From positions 1 through 64,000 of the forward strand of contig CAZAPQ010000126.1 of NCBI GenBank assembly GCA_964487415.1: a stretch of DNA of 64,000 bases. Direction: 5' to 3'. Shown here in pieces: positions 17,439 to 25,942 of this stretch. How positions within the stretch are numbered: the first letter of the stretch is position 1; each line of letters begins with the position of its first letter. A program made the translations under genes and the position numbers. The notes beneath the pieces were generated by a model that worked only from the letters and a program-made list of their open reading frames with translations, searched no databases and was not told where the DNA came from. Source of the stretch: DRVV01 sp964487415. Lineage in GTDB: Archaea; Thermoproteota; Bathyarchaeia; Bathyarchaeales; Bathycorpusculaceae.

Positions 17439-17505
17439 CGACTAATTAGATTGCATACTGATTTTTTAACATGTCTAATTTTAGCGAGAAGTGCTTGTTA
17501 AATGC

Positions 17506-19335
17506 TTACTTCACAGTTACCGATTTTGCAAGATTTCTTGGTTTATCCGGATCATATCCTTTTTCAACTGCCATGTAATATGCAAAAAGCTGCAATGGCA
17601 CGATAAAGGGTATTGGAGACAACACATCCGGTATGCCTTTAGGTAATTCTATGTAGTCATCAGCAAATTTTTTCAATTCCTCATCCCCCTCCTCTATAAG
17701 AACTATTATGGAAGCGCCCCTCGCTTTCATCTCCATAATGTTTCCCATGATTATTTTACGAGTTTCATCTCTTGGGCAAATGAAAATTGCCGGTACACCC
17801 TCTTCGATGAGGCTTATGGGCCCATGTTTGCTTTCGCCGGCAGGAAAAGCCATGGCTGGAACATAGGCGATTTCCATAAGTTTCAGTCTGCCTTCATAGG
17901 CTGTTGCCGTGCTTATTCCCCGCCCCAAGAACATGAAAACTTTAGCGTCTCTGTATTTTTGGGCGAGTTGCCTAACTTTTTCCTCCTGTGTTCTAATCAC
18001 AGTTTCAACGATATCCGGCAACTTTTTCAACTTAGCCTCTATAAAGTCCATTTCATCTTGGGAGATCTTACCCCTTTTCTTTGCTAATCTAAGGGCAAGC
18101 TGAGCTAGAACTGAAAGCTGGGATGTGAAAGTCTTCGTTGCGGCTACGCCTATTTCAGGACCTGATTGTTGGCATATGTAGACTCTTGAAATTCTGGTCA
18201 ATGTTGAGCCAATAACATTTGTTAACCCCAATATGGTAGCTGCCCTTAGTCTCGCGGCGTTTACCGCTGCAATCGTGTCTGCAGTCTCCCCGGACTGACT
18301 TACAGCTAAAATTGTGCTATCAATGTTGACAGATTTTCCATGCTGCTCTATGAATTCTGATGCTATAACTGGGTATGTGGCCAAAAAGGCAAGTTTAGAA
18401 AACATGTAAGATGCAGCTAAACAAGCATGATAAGAGGTTCCACATGCAACTAGAAAAACCTCACGGGCACGATCCAAAAACGTTGCCATCAGATCTAAAT
18501 AGTGCTCCTGCAGCCTAAGGGTGTTTTTTAGGCATAATGGCTGCTCATGAATCTCTTTTAACATAAAGTGCGTGTAACCCTGCTTAATCGCCATTTCTGG
18601 GGTCCAATCAATTAGCTTTGGCTCCCTCATCACAGGACTTGCGTCCGCTATCTTCTTGATCTCGAAACCTTCAGGAGACAGAACTGCAAATTCATCATCC
18701 TCAATTATAATAACTTTGTTGGTTAAGGGCAGAAAGGCTGGGATATCTGAAGCGCAATATAGCGCGTTTTCTCCTATACCAATAATAAGCGGGCTTTCCC
18801 TTCTGGCGCAGATGATTTTATCGGGCTCTTTAGGCGAGATTACGGCGATGGCGAAGGAACCTTCGAGTTTCCTGACAGCTTCGAGAACTGCTTCTGCAAG
18901 CTTTAATGAAGGATTGCTTTTTAAATTTTCTTCAATAAGGTGTGCTATGACCTCTGTGTCGGTTCTAGACGTGAATGCATGGCCCTTATTTTCCAATTCA
19001 AGTTTTAGCTCAGCAAAGTTTTCAATTATGCCGTTGTGAACTAAAGCTATTTGGCTCCCACAGTCTGTATGGGGATGCGCATTTTCCTGTGTGGGCGCTC
19101 CATGCGTAGCCCATCTTGTATGACCTATACCAACTCTTCCAGGCAAATCATCCAAGTTATGGATTCTATGAATCTCATCAATTTTTCCACAATCCTTCTT
19201 TATGTAGATTTTACCATCATGTAATGTCGCTTCTCCGGCAGAATCATAGCCCCTGTATTCAAGCCTCTTTAGGGCTTGATGTATAACTGGCGCCGCGGCT
19301 CCGTTCTTCATTATGCAGCCAAAAATTCCGCACAT
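17506..19335 (-). CDS. glmS: Glutamine-fructose-6-phosphate aminotransferase (isomerizing)
   Basis: 609 residues, full length. Cys2 of MCGIFG is the N-terminal glutaminase nucleophile, and RLEYRGYDSAG and GIGHTRWATHG are glutaminase motifs. Two SIS isomerase modules follow (VACGTSYHACLAASYMFSK; VSQSGETADT; FPAGESKHGPISL), with the C-terminal KPRNLAKSVTVK. It makes glucosamine-6-phosphate for surface glycans. Its promoter lies in 19336-19420, divergent from the HTH gene. The pcm gene follows after 67 nt on the same strand. Confidence 0.97.
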   Translation of the reverse strand: MCGIFGCIMKNGAAAPVIHQALKRLEYRGYDSAGEATLHDGKIYIKKDCGKIDEIHRIHNLDDLPGRVGIGHTRWATHGAPTQENAHPHTDCGSQIALVHNGIIENFAELKLELENKGHAFTSRTDTEVIAHLIEENLKSNPSLKLAEAVLEAVRKLEGSFAIAVISPKEPDKIICARRESPLIIGIGENALYCASDIPAFLPLTNKVIIIEDDEFAVLSPEGFEIKKIADASPVMREPKLIDWTPEMAIKQGYTHFMLKEIHEQPLCLKNTLRLQEHYLDLMATFLDRAREVFLVACGTSYHACLAASYMFSKLAFLATYPVIASEFIEQHGKSVNIDSTILAVSQSGETADTIAAVNAARLRAATILGLTNVIGSTLTRISRVYICQQSGPEIGVAATKTFTSQLSVLAQLALRLAKKRGKISQDEMDFIEAKLKKLPDIVETVIRTQEEKVRQLAQKYRDAKVFMFLGRGISTATAYEGRLKLMEIAYVPAMAFPAGESKHGPISLIEEGVPAIFICPRDETRKIIMGNIMEMKARGASIIVLIEEGDEELKKFADDYIELPKGIPDVLSPIPFIVPLQLFAYYMAVEKGYDPDKPRNLAKSVTVK

Positions 19336-19412
19336 TTTTAATCCTCTTTTTCATCTTTTCTGAATTTTCAGCTACTCTTATTTTCTTTTTCCTTAAATAA
19401 GCATTTTTAAGA

Positions 19413-19429
19413 CAAAATTGAAAATTTTG
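19413..19429. repeat. A/T-rich inverted repeat between glmS and the HTH gene
   Basis: CAAAATT-GAA-AATTTTG is a perfect 7-bp inverted repeat with a 3-nt centre, located in the 194-bp divergent spacer. It could be a binding site for the neighbouring HTH protein. A/T-rich inverted repeats also occur by chance, so confidence is low. Confidence 0.3.
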
Positions 19430-19529
19430 AAAAACTTTTGTGGATGTTAACTTTCGTAAAACCTTGCGGTAACATTTGTTTTCCATTTGTTGTGTGTAAG
19501 AAAACGGAACCATAAAAAAGATTTTAATA

Positions 19530-20546
19530 ATGGACATGAATACTATATCTGAAAAGACCATGAACAAAGCGGCGGTAAAGTTTCTTCTATGCGACGATGG
19601 AAAAGTCCGAATGGTTAAGGATATTAAAATTTTTGACGATCCACAGATGCTTAAGATGATTCTGAACAGAACTAGCTGGAAAATTTTGTCAATGCTCTAC
19701 GAGAAGGAAAGATACCCGCTAGAGGTGGCCAGAGCTTTAGGAGTTCATGAACAGAAGGTTTACTACCACATAAGGAAGCTGTTGAAAGCTGGAGTGGTGA
19801 CCCTGGCTAGGCAGGAGGAGAGAAAAGGGGCTGTGGCTAAATATTATAAGGTGATTTATCCCGCCTTCGGAATAGAGTTTCCTCAAGGGTACAAGCCTAT
19901 TGAAAGACTCCTATCATCATTATTTGGTTTTGGTGGTTATAGTGTGGTGCGAATGTTCTTTAGCGAATTCATAAATCAGAATGGAATTTTTGATGGGAAA
20001 ATTGTTGTAGGGAGTCCTATACCCCATGGTCCTTTTAAGACAAGTGCTAGAGATGGCCATTACGCCAGCCACTTGGCTTTCTTCTTTGGACAGTTTATTA
20101 TAATGCCCCATGATTTTTCTGTGAAGTTGGACGTGGATGTGAAGGTGGAAAAAGAAGAGAAAAATAATCTGGTGCTTGTAGGAGGGCCAGGAACAAATCT
20201 TTTGACGCAAGAGCTTAACGACTATCTTCCCGTGAAATTTAATATGATGCCATCTGAGCAGGGTTATCTTTTCGGCGGACTGGTGTCACAAAAAACTGGG
20301 CGTGTTTATGTTGCAGACTCTGTTGGTGTTGTGGCGAAAATAGTCAATCCGTGGGATTCCAGCAAGAGGGTTATAGTGCTTGCCGGAAATAAGGCGGTGG
20401 GCACTAAAGCATGCGTTCTGGCTTTGACGAACTTCTGGGAAAAAACCCTTAAGGATTATAGAGGCGAGGACACTTTTGCGAAAGTCATACAGGGCTACGA
20501 CATGGATGGTGATGGAAAGGTTGATTCCATAGAAATTCTTGAATAA
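19530..20546 (+). CDS. HTH (ArsR-like) protein fused to an S-layer-like domain with a C-terminal EF-hand loop
   Basis: 338 residues. Residues 40-110 form a winged helix (NRTSWKILSMLYEKERYPLE; ALGVHEQKVYYHIRKLLKAG). Residues 180-310 resemble a repeat region of archaeal S-layer proteins (VLVGGPGTNLLTQELNDYLP, then VIVLAGNKAVGTKACVLAL). The last 15 residues hold DMDGDGKVDSIE, with Asp/Asp/Asp/Lys/Asp/Glu at positions 1, 3, 5, 7, 9 and 12 of an EF-hand/dockerin-type calcium loop. There is no signal peptide or membrane helix, so it is probably a cytoplasmic DNA-binding protein. Targets are unknown; glmS is the divergent neighbour and DUF371 the downstream one. Confidence 0.75.
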   Translation: MDMNTISEKTMNKAAVKFLLCDDGKVRMVKDIKIFDDPQMLKMILNRTSWKILSMLYEKERYPLEVARALGVHEQKVYYHIRKLLKAGVVTLARQEERKGAVAKYYKVIYPAFGIEFPQGYKPIERLLSSLFGFGGYSVVRMFFSEFINQNGIFDGKIVVGSPIPHGPFKTSARDGHYASHLAFFFGQFIIMPHDFSVKLDVDVKVEKEEKNNLVLVGGPGTNLLTQELNDYLPVKFNMMPSEQGYLFGGLVSQKTGRVYVADSVGVVAKIVNPWDSSKRVIVLAGNKAVGTKACVLALTNFWEKTLKDYRGEDTFAKVIQGYDMDGDGKVDSIEILE

Positions 20547-20588
20547 TTATCGAGCAAGGTCGCTTGGCTCGCTTATGGGCTGATTGAC

Positions 20589-21014
20589 TTGAAGGCATCC
20601 GAAGTAATTATAGCCTATGGGCATGAGAATGTCCAAGCTACTCATCGATCAACTTTCGAGATTACCAAGGAAAGCCATCTGTCTAAACGAGGAGATTGCA
20701 TAATCGCTGTTTCTGCCAATAAAGGTTTAGCGGAATTAAGCGATATTTTTAAAGAAGTATTGCGTAAGTGTGGCTCTAAATTAACCATTTTAATTGAGGC
20801 CGGAGGGGCGAGCGATGTGATAAATGCCTTTGGAAGCCCCTTGCTTACTCTGATGCATCCCACAGAAATGGTTGTGAGAAAAAGTAGTTACGTGTGTAGG
20901 CGCACTTTAGCCATACAAGCGGATAAAGCTGCATGTGATCTTTCAAAGGCTCTTGTGGAAAAACTTAAAATCCCCGGAGAAGAGGTTCGGATAACGCTGA
21001 CAGTTAGGGTTTAA
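20589..21014 (+). CDS. DUF371 family protein
   Basis: 141 residues, the usual length. AYGHENVQATHRSTFEITKE and LTKRGDC-like SKRGDCIIAVSANKGL, then FGSPLLTLMHPTEMVVRKS, match the archaeal DUF371 proteins (COG2090). The His/Arg-rich first motif suggests an active or binding site, but no activity is known. The start is TTG. It overlaps the convergent trm5 gene by 4 nt. Confidence 0.8.
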   Translation: MKASEVIIAYGHENVQATHRSTFEITKESHLSKRGDCIIAVSANKGLAELSDIFKEVLRKCGSKLTILIEAGGASDVINAFGSPLLTLMHPTEMVVRKSSYVCRRTLAIQADKAACDLSKALVEKLKIPGEEVRITLTVRV

Positions 21015-22078
21015 AGCACTTCCACATCTAAGACTATTTGCCACTCGTAGGGTGCTGTCTCCCGTACAGACCTTGAAAATAGGAACTTCTTCACTTTTCT
21101 TCCAGCCTTCTCAACTTCTTCCTGGAGGCGAATTTTTAAGTTTTCAATGGAATCTGAGGCTTTGGCAAAAGTGTAAAAGTGTATCGTGCCTCCTTCAGGT
21201 TTTAATGTTTCGCATGCAGCATCCAAAAATTCTATAGCTTTCTCGGGTAGGTTCATTATTACCCGATCTGCAATGCCTTTAAGCCTATCCTTCACAACCT
21301 GTTTTGCATCTCCGAGTATTGGGTGAACCTTATTTTCAACCCTATTCAGCCTAATGTTTTTCTTTAAAAGCTCGAATGCGCTTGGATTTATGTCTATGGC
21401 ATAAACCCTAACGTTTTCATGAGTTTTAGCAATTAGTATGGAGAAAGGACCTACTCCAGCGAACATATCCACAACTTTTTCATTCTCTTTAACCAAGGAA
21501 GCTACGCGGCTGTGTTCATAGGAAAGGCGTGGCGAGAAGTAAACCTTAGCTAGGTCTATGTAATATTTACATCCATGCTCTTTATGGATGGTTTCAGTTT
21601 TAGGTTCACCTGCGATGAAGGTAAATTCTCTAAGGCGATAAGTTCCAGTTATTGCACTGGCCTTGGCTAAAACTGTGCGGATCCCCTTATGCGCCTGCAA
21701 AATTGCACAGCCTAAATCATTTTTATATGGTTCAAGCTCTGGGGGAATTTCAATTGTTGCTATGTCTCCTATAATATCCATAGATTTGGGAATGCTTGCA
21801 AGTAAGTATGATGGAAGTTTACCTTCAAGAAGTTCCAGAAATGTTTTTTGTTTTTCCCTGAAAGGGAAAATGTAATTGATGACCTCCATGTTAGTGATGT
21901 TCCTTTTAAGAATTTCAGATTCTTCTTGAGATGGGTTCCGGTTTAAAGGTATGTAAATGTGACTGCCGTTTCTCTGAACTTCTAATTCATTATCAATTAT
22001 TTTAAGCATATGGACTAGTCTTATTGCTTTTTCGCCTTCCTTTTTAGGAACCCTTAGACATTGAGATTTTTTGGGCAT
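21011..22078 (-). CDS. trm5: tRNA (guanine(37)-N1)-methyltransferase, Trm5 type
   Basis: 355 residues. The D1 domain occupies the N-terminus, D2 the centre (EHGCKYYIDLAKVYFSPRLS), and a class I methyltransferase domain follows with FAGVGPFSILIAK (SAM) and the catalytic-region motif NLPEKA. It makes m1G37, which prevents frameshifting and is the first step to wyosine. The initiator tRNA at the left edge is not its main substrate. The promoter lies in the A/T-rich spacer 22079-22172. Confidence 0.92.
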   Translation of the reverse strand: MPKKSQCLRVPKKEGEKAIRLVHMLKIIDNELEVQRNGSHIYIPLNRNPSQEESEILKRNITNMEVINYIFPFREKQKTFLELLEGKLPSYLLASIPKSMDIIGDIATIEIPPELEPYKNDLGCAILQAHKGIRTVLAKASAITGTYRLREFTFIAGEPKTETIHKEHGCKYYIDLAKVYFSPRLSYEHSRVASLVKENEKVVDMFAGVGPFSILIAKTHENVRVYAIDINPSAFELLKKNIRLNRVENKVHPILGDAKQVVKDRLKGIADRVIMNLPEKAIEFLDAACETLKPEGGTIHFYTFAKASDSIENLKIRLQEEVEKAGRKVKKFLFSRSVRETAPYEWQIVLDVEVL

Positions 22079-22172
22079 AAATTTAATAATTGTTTTCGTT
22101 TAACCATTTATTAATTAAGCCGTTCAATATTGTTTTATAATTTTAGTTCCTAGTAAAGGTTAAGATATTTTG

Positions 22173-22751
22173 TTAACTTTCCAATTCAGCCCTGCAGTCT
22201 TCACAGATGAATTCTCCATCCCTTTCCTTTAGGTTGTCTGACCATCCCCCGCATCTGTCGCAGTATCCCGCTAGGGAGGCCCCCTCTTCCGTTGCCGTTT
22301 GTGCTATGTGTTCTCTTTCTATTATGGCTTTTTCCTGGATTGTTTCTAAAAGTTCGGGCATCACACTTAAGATGTCCTTGCTTGAAATTAGTCCAACCAG
22401 TTGCCCTTTATATGTCACTCCGAGTCTCCTGATGTTCAATCTATTCATTTTTCTCGCCGCTTCATTTATTGTTTCGTCAGGCTCTATTGTTATTAGCGGG
22501 CTAGTCATGACATCCTTAGCCCTAACTGATTCCGGTTTTATGTTTTTGGCGAGAATCCTTGTGACCAGATCTCTCTCCGTTATGATCCCAATGGGTTTTC
22601 CATCCTTGCCCGTCACTATTATGCAGCCTAATTCATGCTTGTCCATCAGTTCTGCAACGTGGTTTATTGATGCATTCTCATCAACTGTTATCACTGGATT
22701 AGTCATAACATCTTTGACTAGCATTCTTGGTCTCAACCCTATTTCCGCCAT
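22173..22751 (-). CDS. CBS-domain pair with C-terminal zinc ribbon
   Basis: 192 residues. Two CBS motifs occupy residues 10-130 (VKDVMTNPVITVDENASINH; AKDVMTSPLITIEPDETINE), forming a Bateman module that probably binds an adenine nucleotide. A zinc ribbon follows (CDRCGGWSDN...CEDCRAE). The combination suggests a small energy-sensing regulator, perhaps acting on RNA or a partner enzyme. It lies 95 nt downstream of... and is read toward the same direction as trm5, which follows... its partner is not evident from context. A 207-codon open frame on the opposite strand is a shadow of this gene. Confidence 0.82.
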   Translation of the reverse strand: MAEIGLRPRMLVKDVMTNPVITVDENASINHVAELMDKHELGCIIVTGKDGKPIGIITERDLVTRILAKNIKPESVRAKDVMTSPLITIEPDETINEAARKMNRLNIRRLGVTYKGQLVGLISSKDILSVMPELLETIQEKAIIEREHIAQTATEEGASLAGYCDRCGGWSDNLKERDGEFICEDCRAELES

Positions 22752-22887
22752 CGTCCTCAGCCAGATGTTCGCCTTCTTTATTCAATTCAAATTAAACGTA
22801 CATTTAAAACTTGTCATATCTTTAGAATAAAGTTTCTGCAAGAAGAAACATATATGGGTGGATGGTTTTGGTTAATTTGGGATATTC

Positions 22888-23775
22888 ATGTTGAGGACAA
22901 ACGCGGATAAGTTGGTGAAAATCTCTGTAATTGGCGAAGTTGCAAGTCCAGTGTATAGAAACGTTTACAATGTTTCAGCTGAAGGGGTTCCCATGGTTTT
23001 GCCTGGTGTGGGAGGAATAACCTATAATGTTAGGGTTGGCGATCCTGCATGTGGTTGGGAAGCTGATCATGTGGAACCCGGCGTTAGCATAGAAAACAAG
23101 GAAAATGATCCAAGTTTTGGACGAGGAGCAAATGTTGCCCTCAATGTACTTTCATGCGTTGGAAATGAGGCTGTTGTGTTTTCAGGAGACGCTAAGGGTG
23201 CAAGGGGTGTTGTGACGGGTAAGCATGGTGGGATAGAGCATGTGCTTGTTGACTTTCCGCGAGAGGTTCTTGAAAAGCTTATGATCGGTGATAAAGTGCT
23301 GGTGAAGGCTTTCGGGGTTGGCTTAAAACTTTTGGATTTTAGGGAAATCAAGGTTATAAATATGGACCCTCACTTTCTTGAAGCTTTAGGCATAAGGCCT
23401 GTTGGAGATAAGCTTGAGATTCCTGTGACACATGTTATTCCTGCGGCAATTATGGGTTCAGGTTTGGGAGCGAATCAAACATATTCGGGAGATTATGATA
23501 TTCAGCTTTTTGATGAAAGTATCTGCAGGGAATATGGTCTTGAGGATCTCCGGCTTGGCGATCTTGTAGCCATTCTTGATGCTGACCATTCTTACGGGAG
23601 AATCTATCGAAAAGGCGCTGTTTCAGTTGGTATAGTTGTGCATACGAACTCTGTGACTTCAGGCCATGGGCCCGGCGTGACAACATTGTTCACTTCCGCA
23701 TCTGGCAAAATCATTCCTAAAATAGAATCAAAAGCTAACATAGCCTATGTGCTGAAGCTAAGGACAGATATATAA
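22888..23775 (+). CDS. DUF4438 domain-containing protein
   Basis: 295 residues. GVPMVLPGVGGITYNVRVGD, HVEPGVSIENKE and the C-terminal VHTNSVTSGHGPGVTTLFTS are conserved in DUF4438, a family found in thermophilic bacteria and archaea. A structure is known for a bacterial member but no activity. The fold is soluble with no transmembrane segment. It is 50 nt upstream of the eS26 gene and probably has its own promoter in 22800-22880. Confidence 0.75.
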   Translation: MLRTNADKLVKISVIGEVASPVYRNVYNVSAEGVPMVLPGVGGITYNVRVGDPACGWEADHVEPGVSIENKENDPSFGRGANVALNVLSCVGNEAVVFSGDAKGARGVVTGKHGGIEHVLVDFPREVLEKLMIGDKVLVKAFGVGLKLLDFREIKVINMDPHFLEALGIRPVGDKLEIPVTHVIPAAIMGSGLGANQTYSGDYDIQLFDESICREYGLEDLRLGDLVAILDADHSYGRIYRKGAVSVGIVVHTNSVTSGHGPGVTTLFTSASGKIIPKIESKANIAYVLKLRTDI

Positions 23776-23825
23776 GTACGAGAATGCTATCCTCTGATAG
23801 TAAATTATAATGGACTGTTGAGATT

Positions 23826-24116
23826 ATGCCATATAAGAGGAAGAGTCGGGGAAGATCAAAGGGTGCTAAGGGAAGAAGCGGGTTCGTCCAATGTGCCAAC
23901 TGTGGGGAGCTGGTGCCAAGAGATAAAGCCAAGAAAGTCACCCGCCGAGTGTCCCTAGTTGATCCCGCCCTAGCCAGGGAACTTCGCCAGAAAGGTGCCT
24001 ATATATCAGCTCCTGTTGAAACTAAATATTATTGCGTTTCATGTGCTGTTCACTATGGAATCGTTAAGGTTAGGGCCAGGGAAGAACGTAAGCTCCGCAC
24101 TGGCAGAAGATTCTAG
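23826..24116 (+). CDS. rps26e: 30S ribosomal protein eS26
   Basis: 96 residues. The basic N-terminus (YKRKSRGRSKGAKGRS) and zinc site CANC...CVSC match archaeal eS26. In eukaryotes the protein sits near the mRNA exit channel of the small subunit. It is present in TACK archaea and absent from most Euryarchaeota, so it supports the taxonomic placement. Its stop overlaps the convergent phospholipid synthase gene by 4 nt. Confidence 0.93.
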   Translation: MPYKRKSRGRSKGAKGRSGFVQCANCGELVPRDKAKKVTRRVSLVDPALARELRQKGAYISAPVETKYYCVSCAVHYGIVKVRAREERKLRTGRRF

Positions 24117-24715
24117 TTTGCAGTGTTTCCTCTTTTCTTTAGAATCTTATATACATAACTGCTCCTTTGTATAACTGTAAGATTTGTAAGAATTGCTAGC
24201 AATATGATGCCAACTTCCAATGCCCCCGCCCAAAAAATCTCCATTATGCTTGTTGTTGCAAGAATGATTATTCTCTCCGCCCTTTCTGCAACCCCCACAG
24301 TCTCCATTTTAACAGATAGGGCCTCTGCCCTTGCTCTGGAGTAGCTTACAAGTAATGAACCTACAAGCGCCGCTAGCCCCCACATGGGCGAGCATAATCC
24401 TCCAAGAATTACTCCCGCATAAATTAGGGCATCCGAGTATCTGTCCAATAGTGAATCAAGGAATCCTCCGAAGGGTGTTTCTTTTCCATATAGCCTTGCT
24501 AAGGCTCCGTCTAAGATATCGCAATATCCTGATAGCAACATAGAAATTACTGCTGGGATAAGGAATTTGTGTCCGTTTGCGTAAGCCGCTGCTGATAGAA
24601 GTGCTAAAGCTGCTCCAATAGCGCTTATGATGTTGGGCGTTAAACCTATCTTGTTGGCTATTTTTGCCTGTCCGGCTATGATTAACTGTACTTTAGCCTT
24701 AATCTTTGTCAGCAT
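24113..24715 (-). CDS. Archaetidylinositol phosphate synthase (CDP-alcohol phosphatidyltransferase)
   Basis: 200 residues, an integral membrane enzyme with about six helices. The CDP-alcohol phosphotransferase motif DxxDGxxAR...GxxxDxxxD is complete in DILDGALARLYG followed by GGFLDSLLDR. Archaeal members of this length join CDP-archaeol to inositol phosphate. Other polar head groups are possible, so substrate is inferred. It works in the same pathway as geranylgeranyl reductase (11281-12504). Confidence 0.88.
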   Translation of the reverse strand: MLTKIKAKVQLIIAGQAKIANKIGLTPNIISAIGAALALLSAAAYANGHKFLIPAVISMLLSGYCDILDGALARLYGKETPFGGFLDSLLDRYSDALIYAGVILGGLCSPMWGLAALVGSLLVSYSRARAEALSVKMETVGVAERAERIIILATTSIMEIFWAGALEVGIILLAILTNLTVIQRSSYVYKILKKRGNTAN

Positions 24716-24796
24716 GGTTTCAGATTTCTGTGTCGCTAATCTTTATTTAAGATTGACGTATAATTGTTAGTTGTGATCATCCTTGGAGGACTTTAT

Positions 24797-25090
24797 TTGA
24801 TAAGTGTGGATTGTTTGAAGGTTGGCGATAAGACTTGCTTCGGAGTTAGAGTTGAACTTCCAGACTCGCCGCCGCTGGTTTTGATTGTTACTGAAAAGGG
24901 TTTCATAATGTGCGGTTTTCTGAACGTTGAGGTTGCAGAGGGTTTTGGTGTGGCTGCCGCCGTGGTTGGTGGAGTTAAAAACTTTGATGATGTTTTAAGT
25001 GGGCAGATTAAGGCTGTTACCTCGAAGGCTAAAAGTCTCGGCATAGAGCTGGGCATGTCGGGTTTGGAAGCCTTAAAACGCATGTTGTAA
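24797..25090 (+). CDS. DUF1805 (YunC-like) family protein
   Basis: About 97 residues. The pattern KGFIMCGFLNVEVAEGFGVA then AAVVGGVKNFDDVLSG is typical of DUF1805. Function is unknown. The start is set at TTG 24797 because GGAGGA lies 6-7 nt upstream; an in-frame TTG at 24764 would leave that site unexplained. The gene is divergent from the phospholipid synthase gene. Confidence 0.75.
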   Translation: MISVDCLKVGDKTCFGVRVELPDSPPLVLIVTEKGFIMCGFLNVEVAEGFGVAAAVVGGVKNFDDVLSGQIKAVTSKAKSLGIELGMSGLEALKRML

Positions 25091-25305
25091 GATGCTAAAT
25101 TTTAGCTGGGATGCGAACTAACAAAATTGATAATCTCCCTATTTTCTTGAAAACAGCAAATATGGTCGCCCCTTATCGCGTAACGTAAACTATTAAGAGC
25201 ATCAATTAACGAGGCGGCTCTATGTTCTTTTTTTATTCACTTTCTGTACTTGTTTTAGACATTTTATCCGATTAACTATTGTTTCTGGCTTTTTTATGTT
25301 TAAGC

Positions 25306-25314
25306 TTATAAATA
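25306..25314 (+). promoter_or_regulatory. TATA box of the UDG gene
   Basis: TTATAAATA fits an archaeal TATA element. Transcription would start 22-27 nt downstream, around 25333-25340. The spacer 25091-25305 otherwise holds no open frame or RNA gene that I can support. Confidence 0.6.
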
Positions 25315-25339
25315 CATGCTGATGGAAACTAATTTTGGT

Positions 25340-25942
25340 GTGTCTTGCTTGTCTTTAAATGATGTTTTGGAAATGGTGGCTTCGGAGGTTAAGACGTGTA
25401 CTAAATGTTCTCTTTGGCGTAACCGTAAAAACGCTGTTCCCGGTGAGGGAAATCCTAGCGCCAAAGTGGTGTTTGTGGGTGAGGCTCCAGGTTACTGGGA
25501 AGACGTTAAAGGTAAACCTTTCGTCGGTTCTGCTGGAAAATTTTTAGATATGCTTTTGGCTGAGGCTGGCCTTTCCCGAGGTGAAGTCTTCATAGGTAAT
25601 GTTTTGAAGTGTAGGCCTCCAGGTAACAGGGAACCGTCCCAAGAGGAAATTAGGGCCTGCACGCCTTATTTGGATAGGCAGATAGTTGCCATAAAGCCAA
25701 AAATCATAGTAACCCTTGGTAATTATTCCACTGCCTACATTTTCTCTAAGGCTGGGCTTGCATTTAGCGGCATAACCCGTGCTCGCGGGGTTTTCTATGA
25801 AGCGAATATTCTGGGTCTACTTGTTACGTTTTTTCCAACATTGCATCCAGCAGCCGGGCTTTACAGCGCCGCATACAAGCAGCTTCTCATGGCGGATTTT
25901 AGAAAACTCGGAGCGAGGCTTAATGAGTTGGGGCTGGCCTAA
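25340..25942 (+). CDS. udg: Family 4 uracil-DNA glycosylase (4Fe-4S)
   Basis: About 200 residues. CTKC near the N-terminus plus two later Cys (LKCRPPGNREPSQ, ACTPYL) supply the iron-sulphur ligands. The active-site motifs are GEAPGYWED and HPAAGLYS. It removes uracil from deaminated DNA. An ATG at 25316 would place the start only 2 nt after the TATA box, before any expected transcript start. The in-frame GTG at 25340 therefore fits a leaderless message better. Confidence 0.9.
   Translation: MSCLSLNDVLEMVASEVKTCTKCSLWRNRKNAVPGEGNPSAKVVFVGEAPGYWEDVKGKPFVGSAGKFLDMLLAEAGLSRGEVFIGNVLKCRPPGNREPSQEEIRACTPYLDRQIVAIKPKIIVTLGNYSTAYIFSKAGLAFSGITRARGVFYEANILGLLVTFFPTLHPAAGLYSAAYKQLLMADFRKLGARLNELGLA

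Noticed and set aside
22207..22830. Long plus-strand open frame opposite the CBS gene
   Set aside because: Its translation is a low-complexity shadow rich in Ser/Ile/Leu; the minus-strand frame encodes two clear CBS motifs and a zinc ribbon.
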